Assembly: GCA_009884515.1 (NCBI GenBank) | Contig: RHHX01000002.1 | Location: forward strand, 1 to 64,000 | Source: Candidatus Mycoplasma liparidae | GTDB taxonomy: Bacteria; Bacillota_I; Bacilli_A; Mycoplasmatales; Mycoplasmoidaceae | Reading direction: 5' to 3' | DNA: 64,000 bases | Shown: positions 34,085 to 45,098 of the stretch, in pieces | Position numbering within the stretch: position 1 is the stretch's first letter | How the letters are laid out: every line of letters begins with the position of its first letter | Program-made: the position numbers and the translations under genes | Notes under the pieces: generated by a model | Told to the model about the DNA's origin: nothing | Databases searched by the model: none | Seen by the model: the letters and a program-made list of their open reading frames with translations, nothing else

Positions 34085-34114
34085 TTAATAATAATATTTG
34101 ATTTAAGGAGATAT

Positions 34115-35446
34115 GTGAAAACAGTAGCTATCATCGGGAAACCTAATGTTGGAAAATCTACATTATTTAATCGAATAATTAATAAAAGAAAATCAATAGT
34201 TTTTGATACTCCAGGTGTTACTAGAGACAGAATTTATGATGAAGGTGAATGATTAACTAGAAAGTTCAATATTATTGATACTGGCGGGTTAACACTTTCA
34301 AAAAACAACTTTCAGGCAAATGTTAATATGCAAGTTGAATGTGCTATTAATGAAGCTGATATTATTGTCTTTTTGACTTCATATAAAAATGGTATTGATC
34401 GAGATGATATTTATATTTCTCATATTTTGAAAAAAAAATTAAAAGAAAAGAAAATTATTTTTGCTGCTAATAAAGCTGAAAATTATAAAAGTGATAAAGA
34501 TCTAAGTTCATTTTATGCGCTTGGTTTTGGTAGACCAATTATTCTATCAGCTGAACATGGTATTGGCACTGGTGACCTTTTAGATGAAATTTGTAAAAAT
34601 TTTCCTAAAGAAGAAATCAAAGTAAAAGATTCAATTAGTTTTTGTATTATTGGAAAAACTAATACTGGTAAAAGTTCATTAGCAAATACTATTTTAATGG
34701 AAGAAAGAATTATTGTTAGTGATATTCCAGGAACAACTAGAGATTCAATCGATGTTGATTTTAATTATAATAAGGAAAGATATACTTTAATTGATACTGC
34801 TGGAATTAGAAGAAAAGGAAAATATCAATATGATTTGATTGAAAAATTTTCTAACTTTAGAACTCAAAAATCAATTGAAAAAGCAGATTTAATTTTATTA
34901 TTAATTGACGGTTCTATAGAAATGACAGAACAAGATGAAGTTGTTGGTGGTTTAGCTTATGCTGCTAATATTCCAACTATAATAGTTATTAATAAAATTG
35001 ATTTAATTGATTTTAATAATCGAACTAAAAGTGAGTTAACTCTTAAAATTAGAAGTCGATTTAAATATTTATCTTGAGCTCCAATTATATTTATTAGTGC
35101 TATTGATAATAAAAAAATTGGTCATATTTTTAATACGATCAAAAAAATTAATGAAAAGAAAAGTATTCAAATATCAACATCACTTTTAAACGATGTTATT
35201 TTAAAAGCACAAATGACTCAACAAGCACCACTTTTTAAAGGTTCTTCAAGACTCTTAATTTCATATGCAACACAATTTAAATCTCAAATACCTTCATTTG
35301 TTATTTTTTGTAATAATCCAGATTTATTACATTTTTCATATGCAAGATATATCGAAAACAAAATTAGAGATGCTTTTGATTTAAATGATGTTCCAGTAAC
35401 ACTTTATTGAAAAAATAAAAATGCTAGAAGGAGAGAAAAAAAATAA
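34115..35446 (+). CDS. der: GTPase Der (EngA)
   Basis: GTG start after AAGGAG gives 443 residues. Der has two tandem G domains and a KH-like C-terminus and is needed for 50S assembly. G domain 1: '[11 protein letters not shown]' (8-18) and 'DTGG' (~58). G domain 2: '[12 protein letters not shown]' (~180), '[10 protein letters not shown]' (~228), 'NKID' (~295). In the first domain the usual NKxD reads 'NKAEN', so base specificity may be relaxed. The stop overlaps the gpsA start (TAATG). Confidence 0.95.
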
Positions 35447-36432
35447 TGAATAAAATATTAATAATTGGTTCAGGCGCTTGAGGAACTGCTCTAGCTACTG
35501 TTTTAGATACTTTAGAAAATAATGAAGTTTGAATTTATGGAATTGATCCAGAACAAATAAAAGAAATTAAAAAAGGTCATAATCATAAAGCTTTAAAAGA
35601 TTTAACTTTTAAACCAATTATGAATGCTATTACTAATTTTGATGAAATTATTAATGACATAGATTTTTTAGTAATAGCAATTCCAAGTGATAAAATTGAA
35701 GAATTTTTGATTATTAATAAATCAAAAATTAATAAAAAAACAATTATTATCAACACTTCAAAAGGATTTGATTCTAGTAATAAAAAACCGGTAAGTTATT
35801 TAATTGAAGATATTTTAGGAAAAGAAATAGTAACTTTAATTGGACCATCTTTTGCTTCTGAAGTTATTCAAAAAAAGAAAACAATTGTTGATATTATTTC
35901 TAGAAATAAAGATATTTGTCGAAAAGTAAATAACATATTTTCTAATGAAGATTATTTTATTTGCCAAGAGGTAACAGAAAATATTGAAAGCTTATTATAT
36001 TTATCATCAATGAAAAATGTTTTTGCTATTTTTATGGGGTTTTTAAATTATCAAGAAAATTCAATTAATACACAATCATCATTTTTTATTGAAATATTAA
36101 ATGAAATTAAAAAATATTTAAAAAGTAAAAATTTAGATATAAATAATTTAATTACACACTCTGCTCTTGGCGATATCTTTTTAACTTGTATTAGTAATAA
36201 ATCAAGGAACTTTAGTTTTGGTTATAATATTGCTCAATATGGGATTGAAAAAGCAATTAATGAAAATCAAACAGTTGAAGGATTAACCACTATTAATAAT
36301 TTAAGAGAAATATTTTTAAATAATGATGAATATCCTTTTTTAAAAAACTTAATTCAGTTAATAGATAACAATATTTCTAATGAAAAATTTGTTAATCAGA
36401 TTTGAAAAGAGTTAGTAAATAAAAATAAATAA
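35446..36432 (+). CDS. gpsA: Glycerol-3-phosphate dehydrogenase (NAD(P)+)
   Basis: This 328-residue enzyme reduces dihydroxyacetone phosphate to glycerol-3-phosphate for lipid synthesis. N-terminal Rossmann motif 'GSGAWGTALA' (residues 7-16), 'IIGPSFASEV'-type block (~130), the catalytic Lys in 'SSMKNVFAIFMG' (~187-198), and 'TVEGLTTINNL' near 276. Translationally coupled to der. Confidence 0.95.
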
Positions 36433-36460
36433 TATTTTTGAGAAGAATTTTATTTTAATT

Positions 36461-36544
36461 GCTGAAATGGCGGAATGGCAGACGCAGTAGACTCAAAATC
36501 TACCGATTTATATCTTGAGGGTTCAAGTCCCTTTTTCAGCACCA
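36461..36544 (+). tRNA. tRNA-Leu (CAA)
   Basis: Acceptor GCTGAAA/TTTCAGC (perfect), class II variable arm, anticodon CAA in loop CTCAAAA, T-arm GGGTTCAAGTCCC, encoded CCA. Confidence 0.95.
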
Positions 36545-36546
36545 CT

Positions 36547-37416
36547 TTATTCCAAATTCAATATTTTCATCATGTTTAAATAAATTGATAAAAAAGGTAG
36601 TGAATCATTATCATTATTGTCATTATCTACATAAATAGAATTAGTATTTAGATCAGTTTCTGATTTAAATATTTTGTTTATTATATTATATTTACTTAAA
36701 TTTCCAAGAATTGAATAATCAATTTCATTTAAAGCAATATAAATATCAGCTTTAGCACTTTGATGAGGATTTATTTGTTTTAATAAGAATTTTAATGAGG
36801 AAGCCTTTGAACAATGATATTCATTGAAGATGTGAATATTATCATTAATATTTTGATAACTAATAGTTTTTTCTTTAAAAAAACTTAAAACATCGTTTAA
36901 TTTAATATTGAAATTAATATCATTATTAGGAATGTATAATTCTAATGAATAAAAAGGTCTTTTAGACAAATAATCAATAAATTTATTGTAACTACTAATT
37001 GAATGTTCATTAATAGAAATAAATTTTTTAAAATCACCTTTAGATCATTTATCAGATGAATAAATAATTGTTTTATTGATTGATTTTAATTGTAATAAAG
37101 CATTTGTAAGTGATGAGAAATGTACTAAATATTTTAATGAATCTAAATTTATTGGTTTATTAAAAATGATGTTATTTGATTCAATATTATAAATAATAGC
37201 ACCATTACAAGCAATAATACTCCCCCTTTTAATATTTCATTTTTTAATTAAATCATGGATATCTTTTAAAGAATCATTAGTAGTAAAAATTAAGTAATTA
37301 TCCATTGCAATTTCGCTAATGAAATTAGAAAAATATTCACGATTATTATTTAATATTTTTCTTTCAATATCAGATGAGTTTAAATCAATTGTAATAACTA
37401 AATTAGAAATTTTCAT
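36547..37416 (-). CDS. Degenerate HAD-superfamily (Cof-like) protein
   Basis: The 289-residue frame (TGA=Trp) has the overall layout of Cof-type HAD phosphatases: 'SNLVITIDLNSSD' at the N-terminus, 'NYLIFTTNDSLKDI' as motif II (~42-55), 'IACNGAIIYN' (~69-78), C-terminal acidic loop. Active-site residues are eroded: the nucleophile loop normally DLDGT reads 'DLNSS', and the GD..ND motif is replaced by an Asn/Asp run 'VDNDNNDNDS'. It is probably non-catalytic or has changed function. It starts 2 nt after the thrS stop and is likely coupled to it. A normal Cof-type paralogue is at 41718-42551. Confidence 0.72.
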
Positions 37417-37418
37417 AA

Positions 37419-39137
37419 CTAACCTCTCAACTTAATTAATGTTTTTATTTTATTTAAAAATTGATCTATTTCGATAACTTCAGTATTTTCTTGACCATAT
37501 TCCCGATATGAAATTGTTTTTTCATTTTGTTCATTATCACCAACAATAATTAGATAAGGAGTTTTTGAAATTTGTCCATCTCTAATTTTTTTTGAAATTC
37601 TTTCATTTCTTAAATCAAGTTCACTTCTAATAAAGTTCATTTTTAATTTTTGATGAATTGTTCTAGCATAGTCTTCATTATTTTTATTAACAGGAATAAT
37701 AACAATTTGTCTAGGAGAAAGTCAAAGCTTTAAAGCGCCTTTAGTTTGTTCTAAAAGAATTGATAATAATCTTTCATAAGTACCAATCATACTTAGGTGA
37801 ATCATAATTGGTGTTTTCATTTCACTATCATAATCTTTAAATTCTAAATTAAATTTATTTGGCAATAGAAAATCTAATTGAATTGTTGACATAGTAACAA
37901 TTCTATTTAAATTTGTTTTAACTTGAAAATCAATTTTAGGACCATAAAAAGCAGCATCACCAATTTTTTCAACAAAATCAACATTATTTAATTTTAATAA
38001 GTTTCTTAATAAGTTTTCTGATTTTTCTCATAGTTTATCATCATCATGAAATTTTTTTTTGTTTTTAGGATCATGAAGAGCAAGATCTACTTGGAAAATT
38101 TTAGTATCAAAAGCTTTATGAGCTTTAATAATCATTTCATAACAATTTAAAATTTCACTTTGGATTTGATCATGAGAACAAAAAATGTGTGCATCTTCAA
38201 GAGTCATTTCTCTAACTCTTTCAAAACCAGTTAAACCACCTGATGGTTCATATCTATGAAGCATCGACTCTTCAGCTAATCTAATTGGTAAATCTCGATA
38301 TGATTGAATATCTTTTCGATAAATTAAAACATGATGCGGACAAGTCATTGGTCTTAAAACTAATTCTTCATCACCAAAATTAACGATTGGAAAAATGTTT
38401 TCTTGATAATGATCTCAGTGACCTGATGTTTTATATAATTCAATATTTCCTAAAATAGGTGTTGATACTAATTTAAAATCATGTTGAAATTCTATTTCAT
38501 TTAAAAGTTTTCTAATTTCACTTTTAACAATAAATCCATTATTTAGTCAAATTGGTAAACCTTTGCCAGCTAACATATCAAAGGTAAACATTTTTAAATC
38601 TTTACCAATTTTACGATGATCATTATTTTGTTTTTTATTAAATGCTAATACAAACTCATTAATTTCTTTTTCAGTTTTTTTAGTTGAAAAATAAATTCTA
38701 ATTAATTGTTTATTTTTACAATTATTTTTTCAATAAGAACCACCAATACTAAAAATATGAATACCCTTAACTAGGTTTGATTTAATTTCATCTAAAGAAA
38801 TTTCTTGATTATATGGAGTATAAAAATTATTAATATTTAAAAATTTTTCATTTTCTAAAATATCGTTAAAAGCTATTTCACTATAAGTTGCTTTTATTTT
38901 GGCTATTAATTCAGGAGTTTTATCTTCCAAAGATATTTTAAAAGCGCCATTAGCTAATTTTAAAAAAGATTTTTCTATTTTTTTGAATTCTTTATCACTA
39001 ATATTAAAGTTATCAAACTCACAATACATTAAATCATCATTAATTTCACTAGAAGTGACTTTAGCAAGAGGATAAGTTTTTAAAATTGTTTGAATAAATA
39101 AATTTATCGAAATATTTTCTAGAATTTTAAAATCCAT
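37419..39137 (-). CDS. thrS: Threonyl-tRNA synthetase, no TGS domain
   Basis: Three frame segments join across TGA=Trp into 572 residues. Core class II motifs are intact: '[11 protein letters not shown]' (near 264), '[19 protein letters not shown]' (~284-302), '[13 protein letters not shown]', 'GPKIDFQVK' (~385), anticodon-binding C-terminus ('[20 protein letters not shown]'). The N-terminal ~60-residue TGS domain is missing. In the N2 editing region the HxxxH and Cys/His residues of bacterial ThrRS are not visible ('[12 protein letters not shown]', '[12 protein letters not shown]'). Charging is expected; proofreading of Ser-tRNA is doubtful. Confidence 0.95.
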
Positions 39138-39214
39138 ATACTACCTTTTTAATTACAATATCATATAATATATTTGATAATAATGTATTAAATAACCATT
39201 TTACCTAAAATACA

Positions 39215-39220
39215 TATAAT
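39215..39220 (+). promoter_or_regulatory. -10 box upstream of degV
   Basis: TATAAT, 25 nt before the ATG, followed by the Shine-Dalgarno AAAGGAAAA. Confidence 0.45.
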
Positions 39221-39244
39221 TTAGAAAATACAAAGGAAAATTTT

Positions 39245-40168
39245 ATGCCTGTACCAAAAACAAAAAATAAAAACAGGTTTGGATTAGTAACAGATTCTAG
39301 TAATACTATTTCCCGAGAACTTGCTAAAAAATTAGGAATTAGTGTTCTTAATTTATCTATAACTAGAACAAAAGGCGTTGAAATTGAAGTATTTGAAGAC
39401 ATTACGACTGAAAAAAATCTTAATGATATTTTTACAAATATGGCAAATGGTTATAAATATGCTACAAGTACAATTCCATTAGGAATTATTGAAGAAGAAA
39501 TTATTCGACTTTTCGAAATATTTGAATATGTGATTTTTTTACCAGTTTCAAAAGGTTTATCTAATCAGTATTTTCAACTTGAAGCTTTAGTTAGTGTTTA
39601 TCCTAATTTAATTATTTTAAATTCAGAATCATCAGCATATATTAATGAATATATGATTATTCAAGTTCAAGAACTAATTAAAAAATCAGATAATGTTGAA
39701 ACACTTGTTTTAATTAAATCAATTAAAAATCTAATTAATGATATTAAATTAAGATCTGTTTCATTTTTTGCAATTCAAGATATTTCAGGAAGTACTGGTG
39801 GAAGAATTCCAAAATCAGTTGTAAAACTTTGAAATTGAGCTAAATTGTCACCAATTGTTGAACTTGATTATAAAAATAAAAAAGCAGCATTTTTAAGAAA
39901 TTGAGACCAAATAAGTGAAAAAATTATTGAACTAGTTAGTGCTAGATTTAATGGTTTAGAAGGCGAAAATATTGTTGATATTTCGATTGTTCATGCTTTA
40001 GCTGAACAAAAATATATTGACCATTTATTAACTGCTTTAATTAATGCTTATAAAATAGAACCTAATAAAATTAAAATAAGATTATTTTCTTGTACAACTT
40101 CTATTCATGTAATGAAAAATGCAATCGGTATTGTTGTTATTAATAATAAATACAAAAATAATATCTAA
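39245..40168 (+). CDS. DegV-family fatty-acid-binding protein
   Basis: This 307-residue product has TGA=Trp at several sites. DegV/FakB proteins bind a fatty acid and present it to FakA kinase for phosphorylation. Signature: 'FGLVTDSSNTIS' near 14-25, 'YATSTIP' (~75), 'LPVSKGLSNQYFQ' near 99-111, 'ISGSTGGRIPKS' (~179). No fakA is adjacent. Slightly longer than the usual 280-290. Confidence 0.88.
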
Positions 40169-40255
40169 TAAGTTATAATTATTTTGTGTTTTATACACAA
40201 AAACCATTATGAAAAAAACAGATAATTTAATAAAAAAATTATCATCTAACTAAAA

Positions 40256-41704
40256 ATGACTAATGAACCAATCTTAATAATAATTTTAATTTTGTTATTA
40301 GTTATTTTTTTATTTGGTATTATAAAGTTTTTTATTTCTTTAAAAAAGAAAAAAACAACAAATATTAAAATAATTGAATCAGATGATAATTTAGTAAATA
40401 GATCTTATCTTGATCAGAATAATTTGAATAAATTAGAAAAATCAAATTTGCTTCTTCAAGAAAGATTAGAAAAAAACATCAAAGAATATGAAGAAAATGT
40501 TTTAGTTCTAAAAACTAAAATTAATACATATTCTAATAAAATTGTAGAAACTTTAAAAGAAGATAAGGAACTTTTAAAAAAAGAATTAATAAATATTTTA
40601 AAAAAAGATTTGAAAGAAGAAACTGAAAAAGAAATCAGAGAAGCTAATCAAAATTTGTTAACAACAAAAAATGAACTTGCAACAAATATTTTACTTGAAT
40701 CAATTGAAAATATTTCGGAAAATTTAGTTATTGAAAAAACAACAACAATTATTAATTTCGATAATGAAGATTTCAAAGGAAGAATTATTGGTAAAGAAGG
40801 TAGAAATAAAAATGCCTTTGAACTTCTAACCGGTGTGGATTTAATTATTGAAAAAAATTCAAAACACATTATGCTTTCATCTTTAAATTCAATTAGAAGA
40901 GAAATAGCTAGAATTCTTTTTGATGAAATAATTAAACATAAAAATTTAGATCCAGATAAAATTGAACTTTTATATCACAAATCTTTAACTAAATTTGAAA
41001 ATAATATTATTCAAATTGGTGAGGATGCTATTTTAAATAAACTAAAATTTAAAAATCTTGATCCAAAAATTTATCCATATGTTGGTAGATTAAAATTCAG
41101 ATCTAGTTTTGGACAAAATATTTTAAATCATAGTATTGAAGTAGCTAACTTAGCTTCACATATTGCTTTATTACTAAACCTTGATTCTCAAAAAGCAGCT
41201 AAAGCAGCTTTTTTCCACGATATTGGTAAAAGTATCGATTATGAAATGAATGAAAACCATGTTAATGCTGGTATCAAAATTGCTAAAGAATGTAATTTTG
41301 AAGGCTATATTATTAATGCAATAGCGGCACATCATAATGATGTTATTACTGATAATGTTTATGCTGATATTACTAAAATAGTAGATATGATCTCAGCAGC
41401 TAGACCTGGTGCTAGACTTGAAAACCATGTTAAATTTATCGAAAGAGTAACAGAGCTTGAAAAGCTTTGTGAAGATTTTGATGAAATCGATCGAGCTTTT
41501 GTTGTTAAACATGGTCGACATTTAAGAGTTATTGTTAATTCTAATACATGTACTGATGAAGATATGTATAATATTTCTCAAAAAATTAAGAATTTAATTG
41601 AAAATAATGAAAAATTAAAAGACTTCAAAGTTAAAGTAAGCTTTTTAAGAGAATCAAAAATTTCTTTTGAAACAAATATTTATAAAATAAAAAAAAGACC
41701 ATAA
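40256..41704 (+). CDS. rny: Ribonuclease Y
   Basis: This 482-residue product has an N-terminal anchor span (residues 4-24), a coiled coil (~55-150), a KH domain with 'GRIIGKEGRNKNAFE' (near 179-193), and an HD domain with 'AAFFHDIGKSID' (~318-329) and 'AIAAHHNDV'. RNase Y starts mRNA decay at the membrane in bacteria lacking RNase E. A hairpin terminator overlaps the last codons. Confidence 0.96.
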   Translation: MTNEPILIIILILLLVIFLFGIIKFFISLKKKKTTNIKIIESDDNLVNRSYLDQNNLNKLEKSNLLLQERLEKNIKEYEENVLVLKTKINTYSNKIVETLKEDKELLKKELINILKKDLKEETEKEIREANQNLLTTKNELATNILLESIENISENLVIEKTTTIINFDNEDFKGRIIGKEGRNKNAFELLTGVDLIIEKNSKHIMLSSLNSIRREIARILFDEIIKHKNLDPDKIELLYHKSLTKFENNIIQIGEDAILNKLKFKNLDPKIYPYVGRLKFRSSFGQNILNHSIEVANLASHIALLLNLDSQKAAKAAFFHDIGKSIDYEMNENHVNAGIKIAKECNFEGYIINAIAAHHNDVITDNVYADITKIVDMISAARPGARLENHVKFIERVTELEKLCEDFDEIDRAFVVKHGRHLRVIVNSNTCTDEDMYNISQKIKNLIENNEKLKDFKVKVSFLRESKISFETNIYKIKKRP

Positions 41705-41719
41705 AACAGTCTTTTTTTT
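41689..41719. terminator. Bidirectional terminator between rny and the HAD gene
   Basis: AAAAAAGAC (41691-41699) pairs with GTCTTTTTT (41709-41717); the stop codons of both converging genes lie in or beside it. Confidence 0.8.
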
Positions 41720-42551
41720 ACTTTAATAAAATATCATTAATTGCCATAGCAACACCATCATCATTTTTTGTTTGCATTATCTGACTTACATTTTTTTCAA
41801 ATCGGTGTGAGTTATGAAGTTTGACACCAATAGCTAATCCTGATTTTAAAAACATGGGAATATCATTAAATGAATCTCCAATTGAAGCCGTTTCACTTAA
41901 TTCAATTTTTAATTTTTTAGCAATGATTTCAAGAGCATTACCTTTATTTGAATTATGTTTAACTATTTCAATCATCAATGTTGCTGTTTGATAAACATCA
42001 ACTTCTCCATCTTTAAATGAATTAATTATTTCTCGATAAGTTTTCTTTATTTTTCGATCAAAAAATGAAGTTGAAATAATATTGATTTTATAACATTCCA
42101 TTTTTTCATATTGTTTTAATTTAATTACTTTATTTTTTAAATTAAATCTTGTAATTGTTTTTACACATTTAAATCCTGTAATAGGAATAATATTTTTTTC
42201 AATCGTTCCAACAATATAAGGTCAAAAACAAATTTTATTTTTTTGAACAATATTATAAACTCTTTCACAAATATCATTATCTAATGTTTGTAAATAAATA
42301 ACTTTATCATTTATTAAATCAATAATAATATTACCATTTAAAGCCGCTAGGTATTTGATTTTATGACCAGTATATTCATTAATTATATTAATGTAATATT
42401 TAGCTGAACTAACCTCTTTACCAGTAATAATAACTGGTTCACCACCAAGATCTTGATATTTTTTAAGGGCAACTAAATTTTCAATTTTTATTTTTTTGTT
42501 TTTAGATAATAATGTACCATCTAAATCAATTGCAAATAATTTATATTTCAT
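41718..42551 (-). CDS. Cof-type HAD hydrolase
   Basis: The 277-residue frame (TGA=Trp at 42222) has all four HAD motifs: 'FAIDLDGTLL' (6-15), 'PVIITGKE' (~39), a conserved Lys in 'SNKGNALEI' (~200) and 'IGDSFNDIPM' near 224-233. The family dephosphorylates sugar phosphates, nucleotides or flavins; substrate cannot be told from sequence. It converges on rny. Confidence 0.9.
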
Positions 42552-42605
42552 CTAATAAACCTTTTATAAAATTGTAATATATTATTAATAATATTGGGAG
42601 TATTA

Positions 42606-43367
42606 ATGAATGATGCTGAAAACAATTTCTACAATAAGTTAATTCTAGAAATTAAAAAAGAAATTAGTGAAAAAAAATATGCTTTAGCACTTGATAAAGT
42701 TAATGAAGAACTTGAACAAACATATACACCAAATGAATTTATTTTCATTTTTTCTAATTTAAAAAATGAGATTAATGAACTTATTATTGAAAAAGATTAT
42801 GAAGAAAAAATTGCTAATTTGACAAGTGAAGAACTTTGATTTAATTGTTATAATGAATCAAAACAAAGATTTGACATTAACACTTTATTTTATTTATTTG
42901 ATAATCTTCTTGGTGAATTTGATGATCTTAATTTTTCAATTTTAAAGAAAATTATGATGAGTAATTTTATTAAAAATTCTCAGAAATTTTTAATAATTTC
43001 CAAACTCTTTCACCAACAATTAGTTTTAGATATTGATTACTATAATTCTGATTTAAATAAAGTATTTTCAATTAATACAATTACAATAAAAACTATTTTT
43101 GATGAATTTAAAACAAAAATCATCCTTTTAGAAAATGAATTCTTTCAAAATACAACTTATCTTGAATTAAGTTATTCAATGTTTAACTTATTAATTATTT
43201 ACTTTTTTCCTGAAAAGATAAAGTTTGACTTTAACAATGTTTTAGTTGCAATTAAACTTTTAATATATCAATATTTAAATATTGAATATGAAGAAGAATT
43301 AACAATGAATCAAGAAGTTAAACTGATTATTGAAATTATTGAAAATAAATTAGAAAAGGATAATTAA
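42606..43367 (+). CDS. DUF3196-like helical protein
   Basis: ATG 42606 is chosen over an upstream TTG because GGGAG lies 5 nt before it. The product has 253 residues. The start 'KYALALDKVNEELEQTYTP' resembles Mollicute/Firmicute TPR-like proteins (DUF3196), in which a short helical repeat precedes '..EEL.mpYIP'. The rest is helical with no catalytic motif. Its stop overlaps the next start (TAATG). Family assignment is tentative. Confidence 0.65.
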
Positions 43368-43534
43368 TGATTGAAAAAGATATAATATTTCCAATTGCTA
43401 TAGTTAAAGATAATACTGAAGAAATTAATCTGTTAAAATCAAAAGAAAAATCTTTAAAAATAAGATTATGAGTTATGGTTTTAAGTTCTCTTTTAGTTAT
43501 CTTTCTAATAGTAATATTATCTATTTTTATATAA
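43367..43534 (+). CDS. Small single-span membrane protein
   Basis: This 55-residue protein is coupled to the preceding gene by a TAATG overlap. The N-terminal 33 residues are polar; residues 34-55 (with one TGA-encoded Trp) are a hydrophobic anchor. Function unknown. Confidence 0.6.
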
Positions 43535-43599
43535 ATAAATAGACAAAAATGATAATATTAATAATATTATTAATCTACTAATTTAGTATAAGGAATGAA

Positions 43600-45012
43600 A
43601 TGAAATTAAATAAATATGAACAAATAAAAGAAGAAAATATCTTTACTATTTTAGTTGATGGCGAAGAATGAACTAAAGCTTTAGCACCATCTTATCGTAA
43701 GGGGGCTAAGGATTTAAAATTTAAAGGTGGTTTTAGAGCTAAAACAGCTCCAATAGAGTTAATTAAAAAGAATATGAATCCTTGAGTTCAAACTAATATT
43801 TTTAATTCAGCTGCTGATACTCTTTTAAAAAAAGTAGTTAATTTTACTGAAAACTCAAAAGAATATAAATTAAAAAAAAATCTTGAAATATTTTCAATTC
43901 CTGATATTAAAATCGGAGATGTTTCAGATGTTAGTATTGAATTTAAAATTATTTATTTTGAATATCCAAAAGTAACTCTTAAAAAATATAAAAAACTTGA
44001 ATTAGATTTTGAACCAACTGAAGTTGATGAAAAAGAAGTTGATGCTGAACTTGAATTTATTGTTTCAAGAGAAACACTTAGAAAAGATTCAAAAGATAAA
44101 GTTCTTAAAAAAGGTCATATTGCTATTTTTGATTTTAATGGTTTTATTGATGGAAAAGAATTTCCAGGTGGAAAAGCTGATAACTATGATTTAGTAATTG
44201 GATCAAATCAATTTATCAAAGGTTTTGAAGATAAAATGATCGGTTTAAAAATTGGTGAAGAAAAAGATTTAAAACTTTCATTTCCTAAAGATTATGCTGC
44301 TAAAGATTTTGCTGGTAAAGATGTTATTTTTAAAGTTAAACTACATGAAATAAAAGAAGAAATTAAACCTGAATTAAATGATAAATTTGTTAAAACATTA
44401 TCTTTTGTTAAAGCAAATACTGTAAAAGAATTACGTGAATATATTAGTAAGTTAATTAAACAAAATAAATTTGCTAATGTTGAAAACGGGAATAAATCTA
44501 TTCTAATTAAAGCATTACTTGAAAATAATACTTTTACTAGAATTCCAAGTGTAATGTTAACTGACGAAATTAAAAAAATTAAAGAACAATTTTTTAGTTC
44601 TTTAAAACAACAAAATATTACTTATAAAAAGTTTTTAGAAATGACTAATCAAAAAGAAAATGATTTTGAAGTTAACTTTGTTAGAAGTGCTGAAGATATT
44701 ATTAAAGTTTCATTATTAATTGATGCAATTAAAAAACTGGAAAAAATTACTATTCCTAAAAAAGTAATTGATGAAAGAGTTCAAGAACTTATTGATTCAA
44801 AATATCTTGATAAAGACGATAAAGAAAAAATTGAAAATATAAGAAGTAATGTTGAATTAATTGAAATTGAAACAATGATTATCGATTTATTAATGAAAGA
44901 AAATAAATCAACAAAAGTTAAAAAACCAACTAAGAAAGTTGAAGTTAAAAAACCAACTGACACTAAAAAACCAACTTCAGAAAAAAAAGTTAGTATTAAC
45001 AAGAAAGAATAG
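43600..45012 (+). CDS. tig: Trigger factor
   Basis: The frame from ATG 43600 (AAGGAATGAA upstream) has 470 residues. Ribosome-binding N-domain with 'APSYRKGAKDLKFKGGFRAK' near 31-50 (the GFRxG-like loop), FKBP-type prolyl isomerase domain about 160-250 ('AIFDFNGFIDGKEFPGG'), helical C-domain. The last ~35 residues are an unusual Lys/Thr/Pro tail ('KVKKPTKKVEVKKPTDTKK'). It helps fold nascent chains. Followed by the CIRCE-like element and the chaperone/protease cluster. Confidence 0.93.
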
Positions 45013-45026
45013 GAAATAAAAATACT

Positions 45027-45064
45027 AATATATTAGCAGAGTAAAATTATTTTGCTAATATATT
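45027..45064 (+). promoter_or_regulatory. CIRCE-like inverted repeat upstream of lon
   Basis: AATATATTAGCA and TGCTAATATATT are perfect 12-bp arms around a 14-nt loop. The core TTAGCA...TGCTAA is the outer part of CIRCE, the HrcA operator (TTAGCACTC-N9-GAGTGCTAA), with nearly the right spacing (26 instead of 27 nt); the inner CTC/GAG is lost. It lies 35 nt before lon, a known heat-shock target in mycoplasmas. It could alternatively be the tig terminator. Confidence 0.5.
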
Positions 45065-45098
45065 ATTATTACTTTTCAAATTATTAAAAGAGGTCCAT

